From Phenylobacterium sp. (lineage in GTDB: Bacteria; Pseudomonadota; Alphaproteobacteria; Caulobacterales; Caulobacteraceae): DNA of 64,000 nt. Below, one piece after another: positions 42,729-52,016 of this stretch. The position numbers and the translations under genes were made by a program. Position 1 is the stretch's first letter, and each line of letters begins with the position of its first letter. Under the pieces are notes generated by a model. The model was not told the DNA's origin, did not search any database, and saw only the letters and a list, made by a program, of their open reading frames with translations. The DNA lies in NCBI RefSeq assembly GCF_004297125.1, contig NZ_SCVD01000030.1, forward strand, positions 1-64,000, written 5' to 3'.

Positions 42729-45379
42729 TGGACATGAAGGTCGCCCCGGTCCCCGAAGCCGCCGCCGGCGCGGCGGTCCACTATCTGGAGGACCTGCTCG
42801 AGGAGGTGATCCGCTACCTGGACGGTGAGGAGGCGGCCGCCCTGGTGCAGCGGGCCCGCGACGTGGCCCGCCAGGACGACGAGGAGGCGCTGGAGGCGCT
42901 GTTTTCCACCCTGCGCCCGGACCAGGCGGTCTACCTGGCCCGCGCCTTCACTTGCGCCTCGATGCTGTCGAACCTGGGTGAGGATGTCGTCGGCCGCCGC
43001 CGTTCGGTCGAGGCCGAGATGGAGCCGGGCGCGCTGCCGCACACCCTGGTGGACGCCGCCCAGCGGCTGGGGCCGAAGGTCGCCGGGCGGATCGTGCCGC
43101 GCATGGTCGTGGCGCCGGTGCTGACCGCCCATCCGACAGAGGTGCGCCGCCGCGCGGTGGTGGAACGCGAAGCCGAGATCGCCCGGCTGATGTCACTGCG
43201 CACGCACCACCTCCTGCCGCACGTGGAAAAGCGCCTGCGGGAGGACCTGTTCCGCGAGGTGGCCCTGCTCTGGAAGGCGCGGATGCACCGGCCCGAGCGG
43301 ATCAGCCCGGCCGACGAGATCCGCAACTCGCTGGCCATCGTCCGGCGTTCGATCCTCCCGGCGCTGGCCGACCTCTACGACGGCTGGAGCGAGCACTTCG
43401 AGAGCGCGACGCCGCTGACCCTGGGTTCGTGGCTGGGCGGTGATCGGGATGGTCATCCCGGGGTGACCGGCGACACCTTGCGCCTGGCCATGCGCTCGCA
43501 GGCGCGGCTGATCCTGAACCATTACTCGGACGAGGTGCGCAGGCTCTGGTTCGATCTCGCCGTCAGCGTCGACCTGACCCCGGCCAGCCCCGGCGTCCTG
43601 GCGCTGGCGGAGGCCTCGCCGCACGCCGGGAAGGACGACGCCCACCGCAAGGACGAGCCGTACAGACTGGCGCTCCAGGAGATCTGGGACCGGCTGTCGG
43701 CGACCGCTAACCGCTTGGCCGGCGGGGCGTGGCCCACGGGGTCGCCGGCCTACGAGGCGGCGGCGGACTTCGTCGCCGACCTGGAGACCATCCGCCAGTC
43801 GATCCGGACGAACCTGGGGGAGCGCGTCGTCGGCGGGCGGCTGCGCACTCTGGTCGCCGTGGCGCGGGCCTGCGGCTTCCACCTGCTGTCCATCGACCTG
43901 CGCCAGAACGCCGACGTCCACGAGCGGATGATCCACGAGCTCTACGTGCGGGCGGGCGTGAACATCGACTACCTGGGCTCCGACGAGACGGAGCGCGTGC
44001 GGGTGCTGTCCAAGGAGCTCAGTCACGACCGGCCGCTGCGCTCGCCGTTCCTGGACTACAGCGAAGAGACCATGCGCGAGCTGGGCGTGCTGGACGCCGC
44101 GGCCGAGGTGGTGCGGCTCTATGGCGAGAAGGCGCTGGGCGCCTGCATCATCTCCAAGACGGCCACCCTGTCAGACGTGCTGGAGCCCCTGGTGCTGCTG
44201 AAGCAGGCGGGGCTGGTCCAGGGGGGCGACAAGGGCCGCAGCGCCATCCGCATCAGCCCGCTGCTGGAGACCATCGGCGACCTGGAGCACGGCCCCGAGC
44301 TGCTGCGCCAGTGGCTGGCCCTGCCGTTGCCGCCGGCGCTGTTCGGCGAGCCCAAGTGGCGCGAGATCATGCTGGGCTACTCGGACTCCAACAAGGACGG
44401 CGGCTATGTCGCGTCGCGCCACAACGTCAGCAAGGCCGCGGCCCTGCTGGCGGCCCAGGCGCGGGAGCAGGGCGTGGACCTCTGGTTCTTCCATGGCCGC
44501 GGCGGATCGGTGGGGCGCGGCGGAGGGCCCGCGGCCCAGGCCGTGATGGCCCAGCCGCCCGGCACGGTGAAGGGAAGGCTGCGCCTGACCGAGCAGGGCG
44601 AGATGATCTCCCGCCGGTTCGGCGACCAGCCGACCGCACGGCGCAACCTGGACAGCCTGGCCGCCGCGGTGCTGATGGCCAGCGCCCGGCCCGACGAGGT
44701 TCAGGCGGGGTCGGGCATGCTGGACACCCTGAGCCAAGCCTCGTTCACCGCCTATCGCGAGCTGGTCTACGACAATCCCGCGTTCGAGGACTTCTTCTGG
44801 GGCGCCACGCCGATCGCCGAGCTGGTGGGGCTGAACATCGGCAGCCGGCCGGCCTCGCGCACGCCCAGCCGCCGGATCGAGGACCTGCGGGCGATCCCGT
44901 GGGTGTTCTCGTGGTCGCAGGCGCGGTTCATGCTGCCGGCCTGGTACGGTTTCGCGGGCGGGGCGGCCAAGGCCGGGCTCACCGCCGACGATCTCCGGAG
45001 CCTCGCCGAGGAGCAGGTCTTCGCGACCCTGGTCTCCAACATGGAGGTGGCGCTGGCGCAGTCGGACATGGCGATCGCGGCCAAGTACGCGGCGCTGCAC
45101 GCGGGGACGGCGGGCAAGGCGATCTTCGGCCGCATCCGCGACGAGCACGAGGCGGCCTGCGAACTGGTCCTGGCGATCCGCGGCGGCTCCAGCCTGCTGG
45201 ACAACCATCCGCAGATGGCGGAATCCGTGGCCCTGGCGGCCGAGGTGGTGGACCCGCTGAACCACCTGCAGCTCGAACTGCTGGCTCGGCGGCGGGCGGG
45301 CGACGAGGACCCGCAGCTCAAGCTGGCCATCCAGCTGACGGTGGCCGGGATCGCGTCGGGCCTGAGAAACACCGGCTGA
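42725..45379 (+). CDS. ppc: phosphoenolpyruvate carboxylase
   Basis: 884 aa, full length. Carboxylates PEP to oxaloacetate to refill the TCA cycle. Signature VLTAHPTEVRRR (H136), WLGGDRDGHPGV, LGYSDSNKDGGYVASR, FFHGRGGSVGRGGGP near 587-600, and FSWSQARFMLPAWYG are present, with the C-terminal RNTG. ATG overlaps the DUF885 stop. It fits growth on uronates, which enter at pyruvate. Confidence 0.96.
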   Translation: MMDMKVAPVPEAAAGAAVHYLEDLLEEVIRYLDGEEAAALVQRARDVARQDDEEALEALFSTLRPDQAVYLARAFTCASMLSNLGEDVVGRRRSVEAEMEPGALPHTLVDAAQRLGPKVAGRIVPRMVVAPVLTAHPTEVRRRAVVEREAEIARLMSLRTHHLLPHVEKRLREDLFREVALLWKARMHRPERISPADEIRNSLAIVRRSILPALADLYDGWSEHFESATPLTLGSWLGGDRDGHPGVTGDTLRLAMRSQARLILNHYSDEVRRLWFDLAVSVDLTPASPGVLALAEASPHAGKDDAHRKDEPYRLALQEIWDRLSATANRLAGGAWPTGSPAYEAAADFVADLETIRQSIRTNLGERVVGGRLRTLVAVARACGFHLLSIDLRQNADVHERMIHELYVRAGVNIDYLGSDETERVRVLSKELSHDRPLRSPFLDYSEETMRELGVLDAAAEVVRLYGEKALGACIISKTATLSDVLEPLVLLKQAGLVQGGDKGRSAIRISPLLETIGDLEHGPELLRQWLALPLPPALFGEPKWREIMLGYSDSNKDGGYVASRHNVSKAAALLAAQAREQGVDLWFFHGRGGSVGRGGGPAAQAVMAQPPGTVKGRLRLTEQGEMISRRFGDQPTARRNLDSLAAAVLMASARPDEVQAGSGMLDTLSQASFTAYRELVYDNPAFEDFFWGATPIAELVGLNIGSRPASRTPSRRIEDLRAIPWVFSWSQARFMLPAWYGFAGGAAKAGLTADDLRSLAEEQVFATLVSNMEVALAQSDMAIAAKYAALHAGTAGKAIFGRIRDEHEAACELVLAIRGGSSLLDNHPQMAESVALAAEVVDPLNHLQLELLARRRAGDEDPQLKLAIQLTVAGIASGLRNTG

Positions 45380-45418
45380 TGGCCACATCCGCGCCCTGAT
45401 GCTAGGCGAACGAGCGCC

Positions 45419-46033
45419 ATGCGAACGCTTGCCCTTGCCCTGCTGCTGACGATCCCCGCCGCAGCGGCCCACGCCGACCCGGTGCAGGAGGCGCGCTCGG
45501 CCACGGCGGCCTGCCTGGCGGCGGTGATCGACAACGCCCCGGTGGAGGACATCGACGGCGACGACGTCACGATCCGCCGCGGCAGGGACCCGGTGAGCTG
45601 CACCGTCCGGGTCAGCGCCGGCGAGCCGGTGCAGATCCAGGACGCGGTGCAGTCGGCGATCAAGCGGCGTGCCGAGCTGTTCGTGCCGGCCAAGACGAAG
45701 TGGCAGGCCGGCGACTGGGCGTTCCGCGAGACCTTCTGCAACATCCCCGGGCGGCGGGCGCTGTCGGCCTTCGTCAGCACCAATAGGCCCGGTTACCAGC
45801 CGGTGCTGACCGTGACGGTGTTCGAGGCGGCCAAGCGCGACGAGCGCTGCGACCGGGACCTTGGGGTGCAGCAGGTGGCGGCCGCCGAGCCGCCGGCGCC
45901 GGCTGCGGCGCCCGTTGAGACCGCGGCGGCCGCGTCCACGGCCGCGCCGGTGATCGAACTGCCGCCGCCCGCGGCGAAAAAGAAGAAGCAGAGCTTCCTG
46001 CGGCGGATCCCCGGCCTCGGCCGCCCGGACTAG
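45419..46033 (+). CDS. exported protein of unknown function
   Basis: 204 aa. Signal peptide MRTLALALLLTIPAAAAHA. The mature domain (about 20-140) holds four Cys (AACLAAV, VSCTVRV, ETFCNIPG, DERCDRD), which suggests two disulphides. A Pro/Ala-rich stretch and a Lys-rich C-terminus (AKKKKQSFLRRIPGLG) follow. No domain recognised. It lies 39 bp after ppc on the same strand. Confidence 0.72.
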   Translation: MRTLALALLLTIPAAAAHADPVQEARSATAACLAAVIDNAPVEDIDGDDVTIRRGRDPVSCTVRVSAGEPVQIQDAVQSAIKRRAELFVPAKTKWQAGDWAFRETFCNIPGRRALSAFVSTNRPGYQPVLTVTVFEAAKRDERCDRDLGVQQVAAAEPPAPAAAPVETAAAASTAAPVIELPPPAAKKKKQSFLRRIPGLGRPD

Positions 46034-46117
46034 GCCGCCGCCAGGGCCTGCGCATGAGGACTACCGCCGGACGGCGGCTCCGTTCCAAGATGCCGGAAAA
46101 TCCTGGGGGAGACGACC

Positions 46118-46927
46118 GTGGCCGACAAGCTTTTCGACACCGAGTGGAAGACGATCCGCGTCGAGCGGCGGGAGGAGGTCGTCGAGGTGGCCCTGGCGCG
46201 CCCCGAGGCCCGCAACGCGCTGAACGGCGAGCTGATGGCGGAGCTGACCGAGGCGGCGGCCCTGCTGCGGCTGCGGACGGACGTCCGGGCGGTGATCCTG
46301 ACGGGCGGCGACGGCTACTTCTCGGCCGGCGCGGACCTCTCGGCCAGCCAGGCGCGCACGGCCTTGCCGCTGATCGAGGCCCGGCGCGCGGTGATGGCGG
46401 GGCCGGACCTGTGCCGGGCCTGGAGCGAGATCGAGGCGGTGACCATCGCGGCGGTCGAGGGCTACTGCATCGGCGGCGGCGCGGCGCTGGTGCTGTCCTG
46501 CGACTTCCGGATCCTGGGCGAGGGCGCGTACCTGCGGCTGCCGGAGGTCCCGCTGGGGATGAACATGAGCTGGCGCAGCATCCCGAAGATCGTCGCCCTG
46601 GCCGGCCCGTCGCGCGCGAAGCAGTTCGTGATGTTCGGCGAGCCGGCGGACGCGGCGAAGTGCCTGGACTGGGGTCTGGCCGACGAGGCGGTGGCGGCCG
46701 GCGGGGCGCTGACGGCCGCGCGCCGCTGGGCCGACAAGGTGGCCGCCCTGCCGCCGATCCCGGTCCGGATGACCAAGGAGGCGGTGAACGCGGTGGCCGC
46801 CGCGACGGCCCAGGCCTCGATCTACATGGACCGCGACCAGTTCCTGCTGGCGACCTCCAGCCAGGACTACCGAGAGGGGATCGCCGCCTTCCGCGAGAAG
46901 CGGCCGGGGACGTTCACGGGGTCGTAG
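46118..46927 (+). CDS. enoyl-CoA hydratase/isomerase family protein
   Basis: 269 aa crotonase. NALNGELMAEL near 32, oxyanion loop YFSAGADLS, EGYCIGGGAALVLSCDFRI near 120, and RLPEVPLGMNMSW with the family Glu. Hydrates or isomerises an enoyl-CoA. GTG 46118 has GGGGGAGACG upstream. It is convergent with the gene at 46914, overlapping by 14 bp. First of four crotonases in a 10-kb block. Confidence 0.88.
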   Translation: MADKLFDTEWKTIRVERREEVVEVALARPEARNALNGELMAELTEAAALLRLRTDVRAVILTGGDGYFSAGADLSASQARTALPLIEARRAVMAGPDLCRAWSEIEAVTIAAVEGYCIGGGAALVLSCDFRILGEGAYLRLPEVPLGMNMSWRSIPKIVALAGPSRAKQFVMFGEPADAAKCLDWGLADEAVAAGGALTAARRWADKVAALPPIPVRMTKEAVNAVAAATAQASIYMDRDQFLLATSSQDYREGIAAFREKRPGTFTGS

Positions 46928-47906
46928 CGGCCCCCGCCTTCGCCGCCGTGTCGCGCTCGGCCTGGCGGCCGCCGGCGAGGATGTTGGCGAGGGCGTAGTT
47001 GCCCTCGTGGCAGGCGTATTCGAAGACGCGGGCGTCGGTGGCGTGGAACGGCAACTCGGCGCGCCACGGCTGGGTGTAGGCGCCGGGGTCGTCCACGACG
47101 TAGCTGTAGAGGATCTCGTCGGCGCCGGTGCGGGTGAACCGTTCGACGATCCGGGCGTCGGGGGTGAGCAGGATCCACTCGCCGGCGTTCCAGCGCCAGC
47201 GGTCGCGGGGGTTCAGGTTGGTCGTCTCGACCACCAGGGTGTCGCCCTCCCACCAGCCCACCGGATCGCCCATCCAGGGCCGGATCGTCGGCGGCAGGTG
47301 GCGGCGGTCGCCCAGGCGGACGATGCGGACCTCGTGGTTCTGCTCGCCGGAGAGGACCACGTGGTCGCGGGTCTGGAGGATCTGTATGTGATCGCGGTTC
47401 ATGATCGGCGGCGCGACCCCGCCGCCGCCGCCCAGGAGGCAGCGCTCGTCGAAAGGGCGGCCTTCCGGATGGTCGTAGGTCAGTTCGTCCTTCAGCGCCT
47501 TCTCGGCCGCGGCTGAGGCGGCCGGCGTGTAGGGCAGGCGGCCGTCGGGCGTGCTGACGATCTGGGAGGTGCGGATCTCGCCGCGGACGCGCGCCAGGCC
47601 GCGGGGCTTGTCGAAGCGGTCGTCGTCCGTGACCCCGTCCTCGGGCGGCGGCGGATCGTCGGGATCAACGTCGCCGATGACCTTGGCGTACTTCTCCAGC
47701 TTCTTCGCCTCGAAGGCGGCGGCTTCCTCCGGCGTGGCCACCAGCGCCTTGAACGCCTTGGGACGCTGCAGGACGGTCATGGAGTCGGTGTCCCACAGAC
47801 CTTGCAGGTCGGGGGCGCCGAAGCTGGTGCGCGGGGGCTTGTAGGCCTGGGCGTGGGCCGAGGCGGCGATCAGGAGCGCGGCGAAGAACGCTGTGCGGCC
47901 AAGCAT
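46914..47906 (-). CDS. exported protein of unknown function (APDLQGLWD type)
   Basis: 330 aa. Signal peptide (FFAALLIAASAHA), then APDLQGLWDTDS, RIVRLGDRRHLPP, GWWEGDTLVVETTNL and VERFTRTGADEILYSYVVDD. This pattern belongs to a widespread proteobacterial/acidobacterial family of unknown function, often seen in aromatic or xenobiotic gene neighbourhoods. It starts 4 bp after the SDR gene ends, so it is the last gene of the operon crotonase-SDR-this gene. Confidence 0.78.
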   Translation of the reverse strand: MLGRTAFFAALLIAASAHAQAYKPPRTSFGAPDLQGLWDTDSMTVLQRPKAFKALVATPEEAAAFEAKKLEKYAKVIGDVDPDDPPPPEDGVTDDDRFDKPRGLARVRGEIRTSQIVSTPDGRLPYTPAASAAAEKALKDELTYDHPEGRPFDERCLLGGGGGVAPPIMNRDHIQILQTRDHVVLSGEQNHEVRIVRLGDRRHLPPTIRPWMGDPVGWWEGDTLVVETTNLNPRDRWRWNAGEWILLTPDARIVERFTRTGADEILYSYVVDDPGAYTQPWRAELPFHATDARVFEYACHEGNYALANILAGGRQAERDTAAKAGAATTP

Positions 47907-47910
47907 CCCC

Positions 47911-48681
47911 CTAGGCGTTGCGCGCCATCAGCCCTCCGTCAACGGGAATGGTCGTCCCGGTGATGTAGGAAGCCGCCGGAAGGCAGAGGCTGAGCGTCAT
48001 GTGGGCGACCTCCTCGGGCCGGCCGTAGCGGCGCAGCGCCGTGCGGCGGCGGGCATAGGCCTGCTTGTCCTCGTCGGGGATCGCCTCGGTCATGCCGGTC
48101 AGGATCGGCCCCGGGCAGATGCAGTTGACGGTGATCCCTTCCGGCCCAAGCTCGACGGCCAGGGCGCGGGTCAGGCCGGTGACCGCCGCCTTGGCCGCGG
48201 AATAGGGGCTGTCACGGCTGGTGGCGCCGAGGGCTTCGGTGGAGGCGATGTTGACGATGCGCGGGGCCTTGGACTTGCGCAGGTGGGGCAGGGCGGCGCG
48301 GATCAGCCTTTGCTGGGCGGTGATCAGGATCGAGAACGAGCGGGCCCACACCGTCTCGTAATTCTCGGCGTCGATGGCGGCGAAGCCGGAGACGCCGGCG
48401 TTGTTGACCAGGATGTCGATGCCCCCGAAGCGGGCGGCGACGGCCTGGGTGACCAGAGAGATCGCGGCGGGGTCGGCGACGTCCAGGGGCCAGGCCTCGG
48501 CGCTGTAGCCGCGGTGGACCAGGTCGTCGGCCACCTCGCGCACGCTCTCCGCGGCGATGTCGGTGCAGGCGACGTGCGCGCCCTCGGCGGCGAACACCTC
48601 GGCGGTGGCGCGGCCCATGCCGGAGGCGGCGCCGGTGATCAGCACGACGGAGTCTTTCACAGAGCGGGTGGGCATGGTCAT
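47911..48681 (-). CDS. short-chain dehydrogenase/reductase
   Basis: 256 aa classical SDR. LITGAASGMGRA near 14-25, NNAG at about 91-94, catalytic Ser/Tyr/Lys in NIASTEALG and YSAAKAAVTG, and the C-terminal GTTIPVDGG. NAD(P)-linked oxidation of an alcohol or hydroxyacyl-CoA. ATG overlaps the upstream crotonase stop (ATGA), which would fit consecutive hydratase and dehydrogenase steps. Confidence 0.9.
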   Translation of the reverse strand: MTMPTRSVKDSVVLITGAASGMGRATAEVFAAEGAHVACTDIAAESVREVADDLVHRGYSAEAWPLDVADPAAISLVTQAVAARFGGIDILVNNAGVSGFAAIDAENYETVWARSFSILITAQQRLIRAALPHLRKSKAPRIVNIASTEALGATSRDSPYSAAKAAVTGLTRALAVELGPEGITVNCICPGPILTGMTEAIPDEDKQAYARRRTALRRYGRPEEVAHMTLSLCLPAASYITGTTIPVDGGLMARNA

Positions 48682-49490
48682 CGTCCCAGGAATACGGCCG
48701 GGCGCTTCTCGAGGAAGCTGGCCACGCCCTCGCGGTGGTCTTCAGTCTGCATCAGGAGGCGAATCTTCTCGATCGCCCAGGCCCCGATCTCGCGCGGATC
48801 GCCATAGGCGAAGCGGCTGAGGCCGGCCTTCAGGTGGCGCACGGCCAGAGGCGGGTTGGCGGCGATGCGGGCGGCGAGCGCGCGGGCCTGCGGAAGGAGC
48901 TCGTCATGGGCCGTGACCTGGCTGACTAGGCCGATCCGCAGGGCCTCCGCCGCGTCGAAGATGTCGCCGGTGAACAGCAGTTCCGCCGCCTTGGCGGGGC
49001 CGACGACAGCGGGCAGGCGGTAGAAGCCACCCACGTCGCAGACCAGGCCGCGCTTGACGAACAGCTCGCCGAACCTGGCCTTCTCCGAGGCGATCCGGAT
49101 GTCGGCGAACAGCGCCAGCTCCATGCCCCAGCCGACGGCGGCGCCGTTGACGGCGGCGATCACCGGCTTGTCGCATTCCAGCGCGGCGATGGCGGCGGGG
49201 GTCGCCTGGTAGGTGACGGGCAGCGACCGTTTCGAGACCGGCTTCTCGCCCGCCATGATCTCGCCGACGTCGTCGCCGGAACAGAAGGCGGGATCGGCGC
49301 CGGTGACGATCACGCAGCGGACCTCGTCGTCGGCCGCACTCAGCCGGAACGCCTGTTCCAGCTCGTCATAGGCCTTGTAGTTGAGTGCGTTGCGCCGCTG
49401 CGGGCGGTCCAGGACGACGGTCGCGACGTGGTCGTCGAGCGTACAGCGGACGTGCTCGAAACCGGCGCTCTTCTCGGCCAGCGAGACCAT
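48678..49490 (-). CDS. enoyl-CoA hydratase/isomerase family protein
   Basis: 270 aa crotonase. RRNALNYKAYDEL near 33, FCSGDDVGE oxyanion loop, VNGAAVGWGMELALFADIRI, and FVKRGLVCDVGGFYRLP with Asp where hydratases keep Glu/Gly, closer to isomerase-like members. It starts the minus-strand operon, divergent from the epoxide-hydrolase-like gene. The acyl-CoA substrate is unknown. Confidence 0.88.
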   Translation of the reverse strand: MVSLAEKSAGFEHVRCTLDDHVATVVLDRPQRRNALNYKAYDELEQAFRLSAADDEVRCVIVTGADPAFCSGDDVGEIMAGEKPVSKRSLPVTYQATPAAIAALECDKPVIAAVNGAAVGWGMELALFADIRIASEKARFGELFVKRGLVCDVGGFYRLPAVVGPAKAAELLFTGDIFDAAEALRIGLVSQVTAHDELLPQARALAARIAANPPLAVRHLKAGLSRFAYGDPREIGAWAIEKIRLLMQTEDHREGVASFLEKRPAVFLGR

Positions 49491-49613
49491 GGGCGCTCCT
49501 CCCTTTTCGACAAGCTGGCATGCGGGACGGCGCGGTCAACGGTGACGCACGGTCAGACTTGCCAGCGCCGGGTGGCGGGAGAACATGCGCGCCGACCACA
49601 ACGGGGGAAGCTC

Positions 49614-50579
49614 ATGCCGGAATTCCGCACCATCGACACCGGACGGGCGAAGCTGCGGGCGGCGGTGGAGGGCGAGGGGCCGCTGGTCGTCATGGTCCAT
49701 GGCTTTCCGGAAAGCTGGTACTCGTGGCGCCACCAGATCGGCCCGATCGCCCAGGCCGGCTACCAGGTGGCGGCGCTGGACGTCCGCGGCTACGGCGGGT
49801 CGGACAAGCCGGCCGAGGTGTCGGCCTATTCGATGCAGGAGCTGACCGGCGACGTGGCCGGCGTGGCCGAGGCGATGGCGCCGGGCGGGAAGGCGATCCT
49901 CATCGGCCATGACTGGGGGGCGCCCATCGTCTGGAACACGGCCCTGACCCGGCCGGACGTGATCTCGGCGGTGGCGGGGCTGTCGGTGCCCTATTCGGGC
50001 GTGCCGAAGCGCCCGTTCACGGAGATCTTCACCGAGCTGTTCACCAGCAAGGGCCACTTCTTCTACCAGGCCTGGTTCCAGGAGGTGGGCCCGCCGGAAG
50101 CGGAGGCCGAGGCCGACGTCCGCGATTTCCTGCGCAAGTTCTACTACGGCATCGCCGGCGAGGCGCCGGACGGCTCCTGGCCGCAGAAGGCGCACGGGGC
50201 CTCGATGCTGGAGGGAATGGTGGATCCCGATCCCTTCCCGGCCTGGCTGACGCCGGAGGACCTCGACTACTACGTGGCCGAGTTCGAGGGCTCGGGCTTC
50301 TTCGGGCCGATCAGCCGCTACCGGAACCACGAGCGCGACTTCGAATGGCTGCAGGCCTTCAAGGACCGCAAGATCGAGCAACCGACACTGCTGATCGGCG
50401 GCGACCGTGACCCGGCGTTCAACGGCTTCGGCCGCATCCCGGACCCCGCGGCGATGATGCGCGAGCACGTCACCGACCTGCGCGGCGCCCATGTGCTGCC
50501 GGGCGTCGGGCACTGGACCCAGCAGGAGCGGCCCGCAGAGGTCACCGCCCTGCTGCTCGACTGGCTGAAGGGACTCTGA
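49614..50579 (+). CDS. alpha/beta hydrolase, epoxide-hydrolase-like
   Basis: 321 aa. HGFPESWYSWRHQ at 29-41 (HGxP oxyanion motif), nucleophile Asp100 in IGHDWGAPIVW, and the His in GVGHWTQQERP. The Asp nucleophile and cap residues indicate an epoxide hydrolase or haloalkane dehalogenase relative. ATG 49614 with GGGGGAAG upstream. First gene of a plus-strand operon reaching to 52804. Confidence 0.9.
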   Translation: MPEFRTIDTGRAKLRAAVEGEGPLVVMVHGFPESWYSWRHQIGPIAQAGYQVAALDVRGYGGSDKPAEVSAYSMQELTGDVAGVAEAMAPGGKAILIGHDWGAPIVWNTALTRPDVISAVAGLSVPYSGVPKRPFTEIFTELFTSKGHFFYQAWFQEVGPPEAEAEADVRDFLRKFYYGIAGEAPDGSWPQKAHGASMLEGMVDPDPFPAWLTPEDLDYYVAEFEGSGFFGPISRYRNHERDFEWLQAFKDRKIEQPTLLIGGDRDPAFNGFGRIPDPAAMMREHVTDLRGAHVLPGVGHWTQQERPAEVTALLLDWLKGL

Positions 50580-50581
50580 GC

Positions 50582-51379
50582 ATGGCCGATCTGGAACTGC
50601 GCCACGAAGGCGATGTCATCTGGGCGACGATGAACCGGCCCGACCGGCTGAACGCGCTGAGCCGCAACCTGGTGACCGAGCTGCGGGAGTTCTTCGTCGG
50701 ACTCTACTGGCGGCGCGACGTCCGCGTGGTGGTGCTGCAGGGCGCGGGCAAGGCGTTCTGCGCCGGCCTGGACCTGAAGGAGCGGGGCGACCCGCAAGGC
50801 GAGCGCTCCATCGGCGCGGGCCTGACACGACAGCGCGAGATCAGCGAGATCGTCATCGCCATGCGCCGCTGCCCGCAGCCGATCGTGGCCTGCGTCAACG
50901 GCGCGGCGGCCGGCGGCGGCTTTGCCCTGGCGCTGGCCTCGGACGTGCGGATCGCGACGCCGGACGTGCGCATGAACGCCGCCTTCATCCGTATCGGCCT
51001 GTCGGCCTGCGACATCGGGGTCAGCTACTTCCTGCCCCGGATGGTCGGGTCGTCGGTGGCGGCCGAATACATGCTGACCGGCCGCTTCATCACCGCCCAG
51101 CGGGCCTATGAGCTGGGGCTGGTCAGCCGCGTGGTGGAGCCGGACCAGATGGCGGCCGAGGCCCAGGGCTTCGTGGACGACATGCTGCACGCGACGCCTC
51201 TGGGCCTGCGCCTCACCAAGGAGGCGCTGAACCACGCCATCGACGCCCAGGGGCTGGAGGCCGCCATCGCCATGGAGGACCGCAACCAGATCCTGGCCAG
51301 TTCGGACGGCGACTTCCAGGAGGGCGTCCGGGCGTTCCTGGAGAAGCGCAGGCCGAACTACGTCCGGCGGGAGGGCTGA
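50582..51379 (+). CDS. enoyl-CoA hydratase/isomerase family protein
   Basis: 265 aa crotonase. DRLNALSRNLV near 21, FCAGLDLKE, VNGAAAGGGFALALASDVRI, and FIRIGLSACDIGVSYFLPR. It starts 2 bp after the epoxide-hydrolase-like stop and is followed by the first glutathione transferase after 1 bp, so it is tightly co-transcribed. Substrate unknown. Confidence 0.88.
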   Translation: MADLELRHEGDVIWATMNRPDRLNALSRNLVTELREFFVGLYWRRDVRVVVLQGAGKAFCAGLDLKERGDPQGERSIGAGLTRQREISEIVIAMRRCPQPIVACVNGAAAGGGFALALASDVRIATPDVRMNAAFIRIGLSACDIGVSYFLPRMVGSSVAAEYMLTGRFITAQRAYELGLVSRVVEPDQMAAEAQGFVDDMLHATPLGLRLTKEALNHAIDAQGLEAAIAMEDRNQILASSDGDFQEGVRAFLEKRRPNYVRREG

Positions 51380-51380
51380 C

Positions 51381-52016
51381 ATGATCGAACTGTGGCACTG
51401 CCCGGACGCGCGCTCGTTCCGCCCACTGTGGGCGCTGGAGGAGCTGGGGCTGGACTACGAGCTGCACCTGCTGCCTTTCCCGCCGCGGGCGCGCGAACCC
51501 GCGTACCTGGAGATCAATCCGCTGGGAACGATCCCGGCGATGAAGGACGGCGAGACCTTCATGACCGAGAGCGCCGGGATCGTGCAGTACCTCGCGACCC
51601 GCTACGGGCCGAACGAGCTGGCGGTTCCGGTGGACGATCCGGCCTATGGCGCCTGGGTGAACTGGCTGCACTTCGGCGAGGCGACGCTGACCTTCCCGCA
51701 GACCCTGGTGCTGCGCTACCGGCGGTTCGAGCCCGGCAAGGCGGAGGTGGTGGCCGACGACTACGCCAAGTGGTTCCTGAGCCGGCTGCGGCACGTGGAC
51801 CGGGCGCTGGCCAAGGGCGATTGGCTGTGTGCGGGTCGGTTCACAGCGGCAGACATTTCCGTGGGTTATGCGCTTCTACTCGCCCATTCCCTGAAGCTGG
51901 ACGAGACCTTCTCGCCGGCGATCAAGGCCTACTGGGAACGGCTCAAGGCGCGGCCGGCGTTCCTGGCCGCGAAGAAGGCCCAGAAGATGGACCTGTCGGA
52001 GGCGCTGTCGTCATGA
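51381..52016 (+). CDS. glutathione S-transferase family protein
   Basis: 211 aa. N-terminal thioredoxin fold (IELWHCPDARSFRPLWALEELG, INPLGTIPAM, ESAGIVQYLA) and helical C-terminal domain (FTAADISVGYAL). The N-terminal CPDARSFR puts a Cys/Ser near the usual catalytic site. Its stop overlaps the start of a second GST (ATGA). Confidence 0.9.
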   Translation: MIELWHCPDARSFRPLWALEELGLDYELHLLPFPPRAREPAYLEINPLGTIPAMKDGETFMTESAGIVQYLATRYGPNELAVPVDDPAYGAWVNWLHFGEATLTFPQTLVLRYRRFEPGKAEVVADDYAKWFLSRLRHVDRALAKGDWLCAGRFTAADISVGYALLLAHSLKLDETFSPAIKAYWERLKARPAFLAAKKAQKMDLSEALSS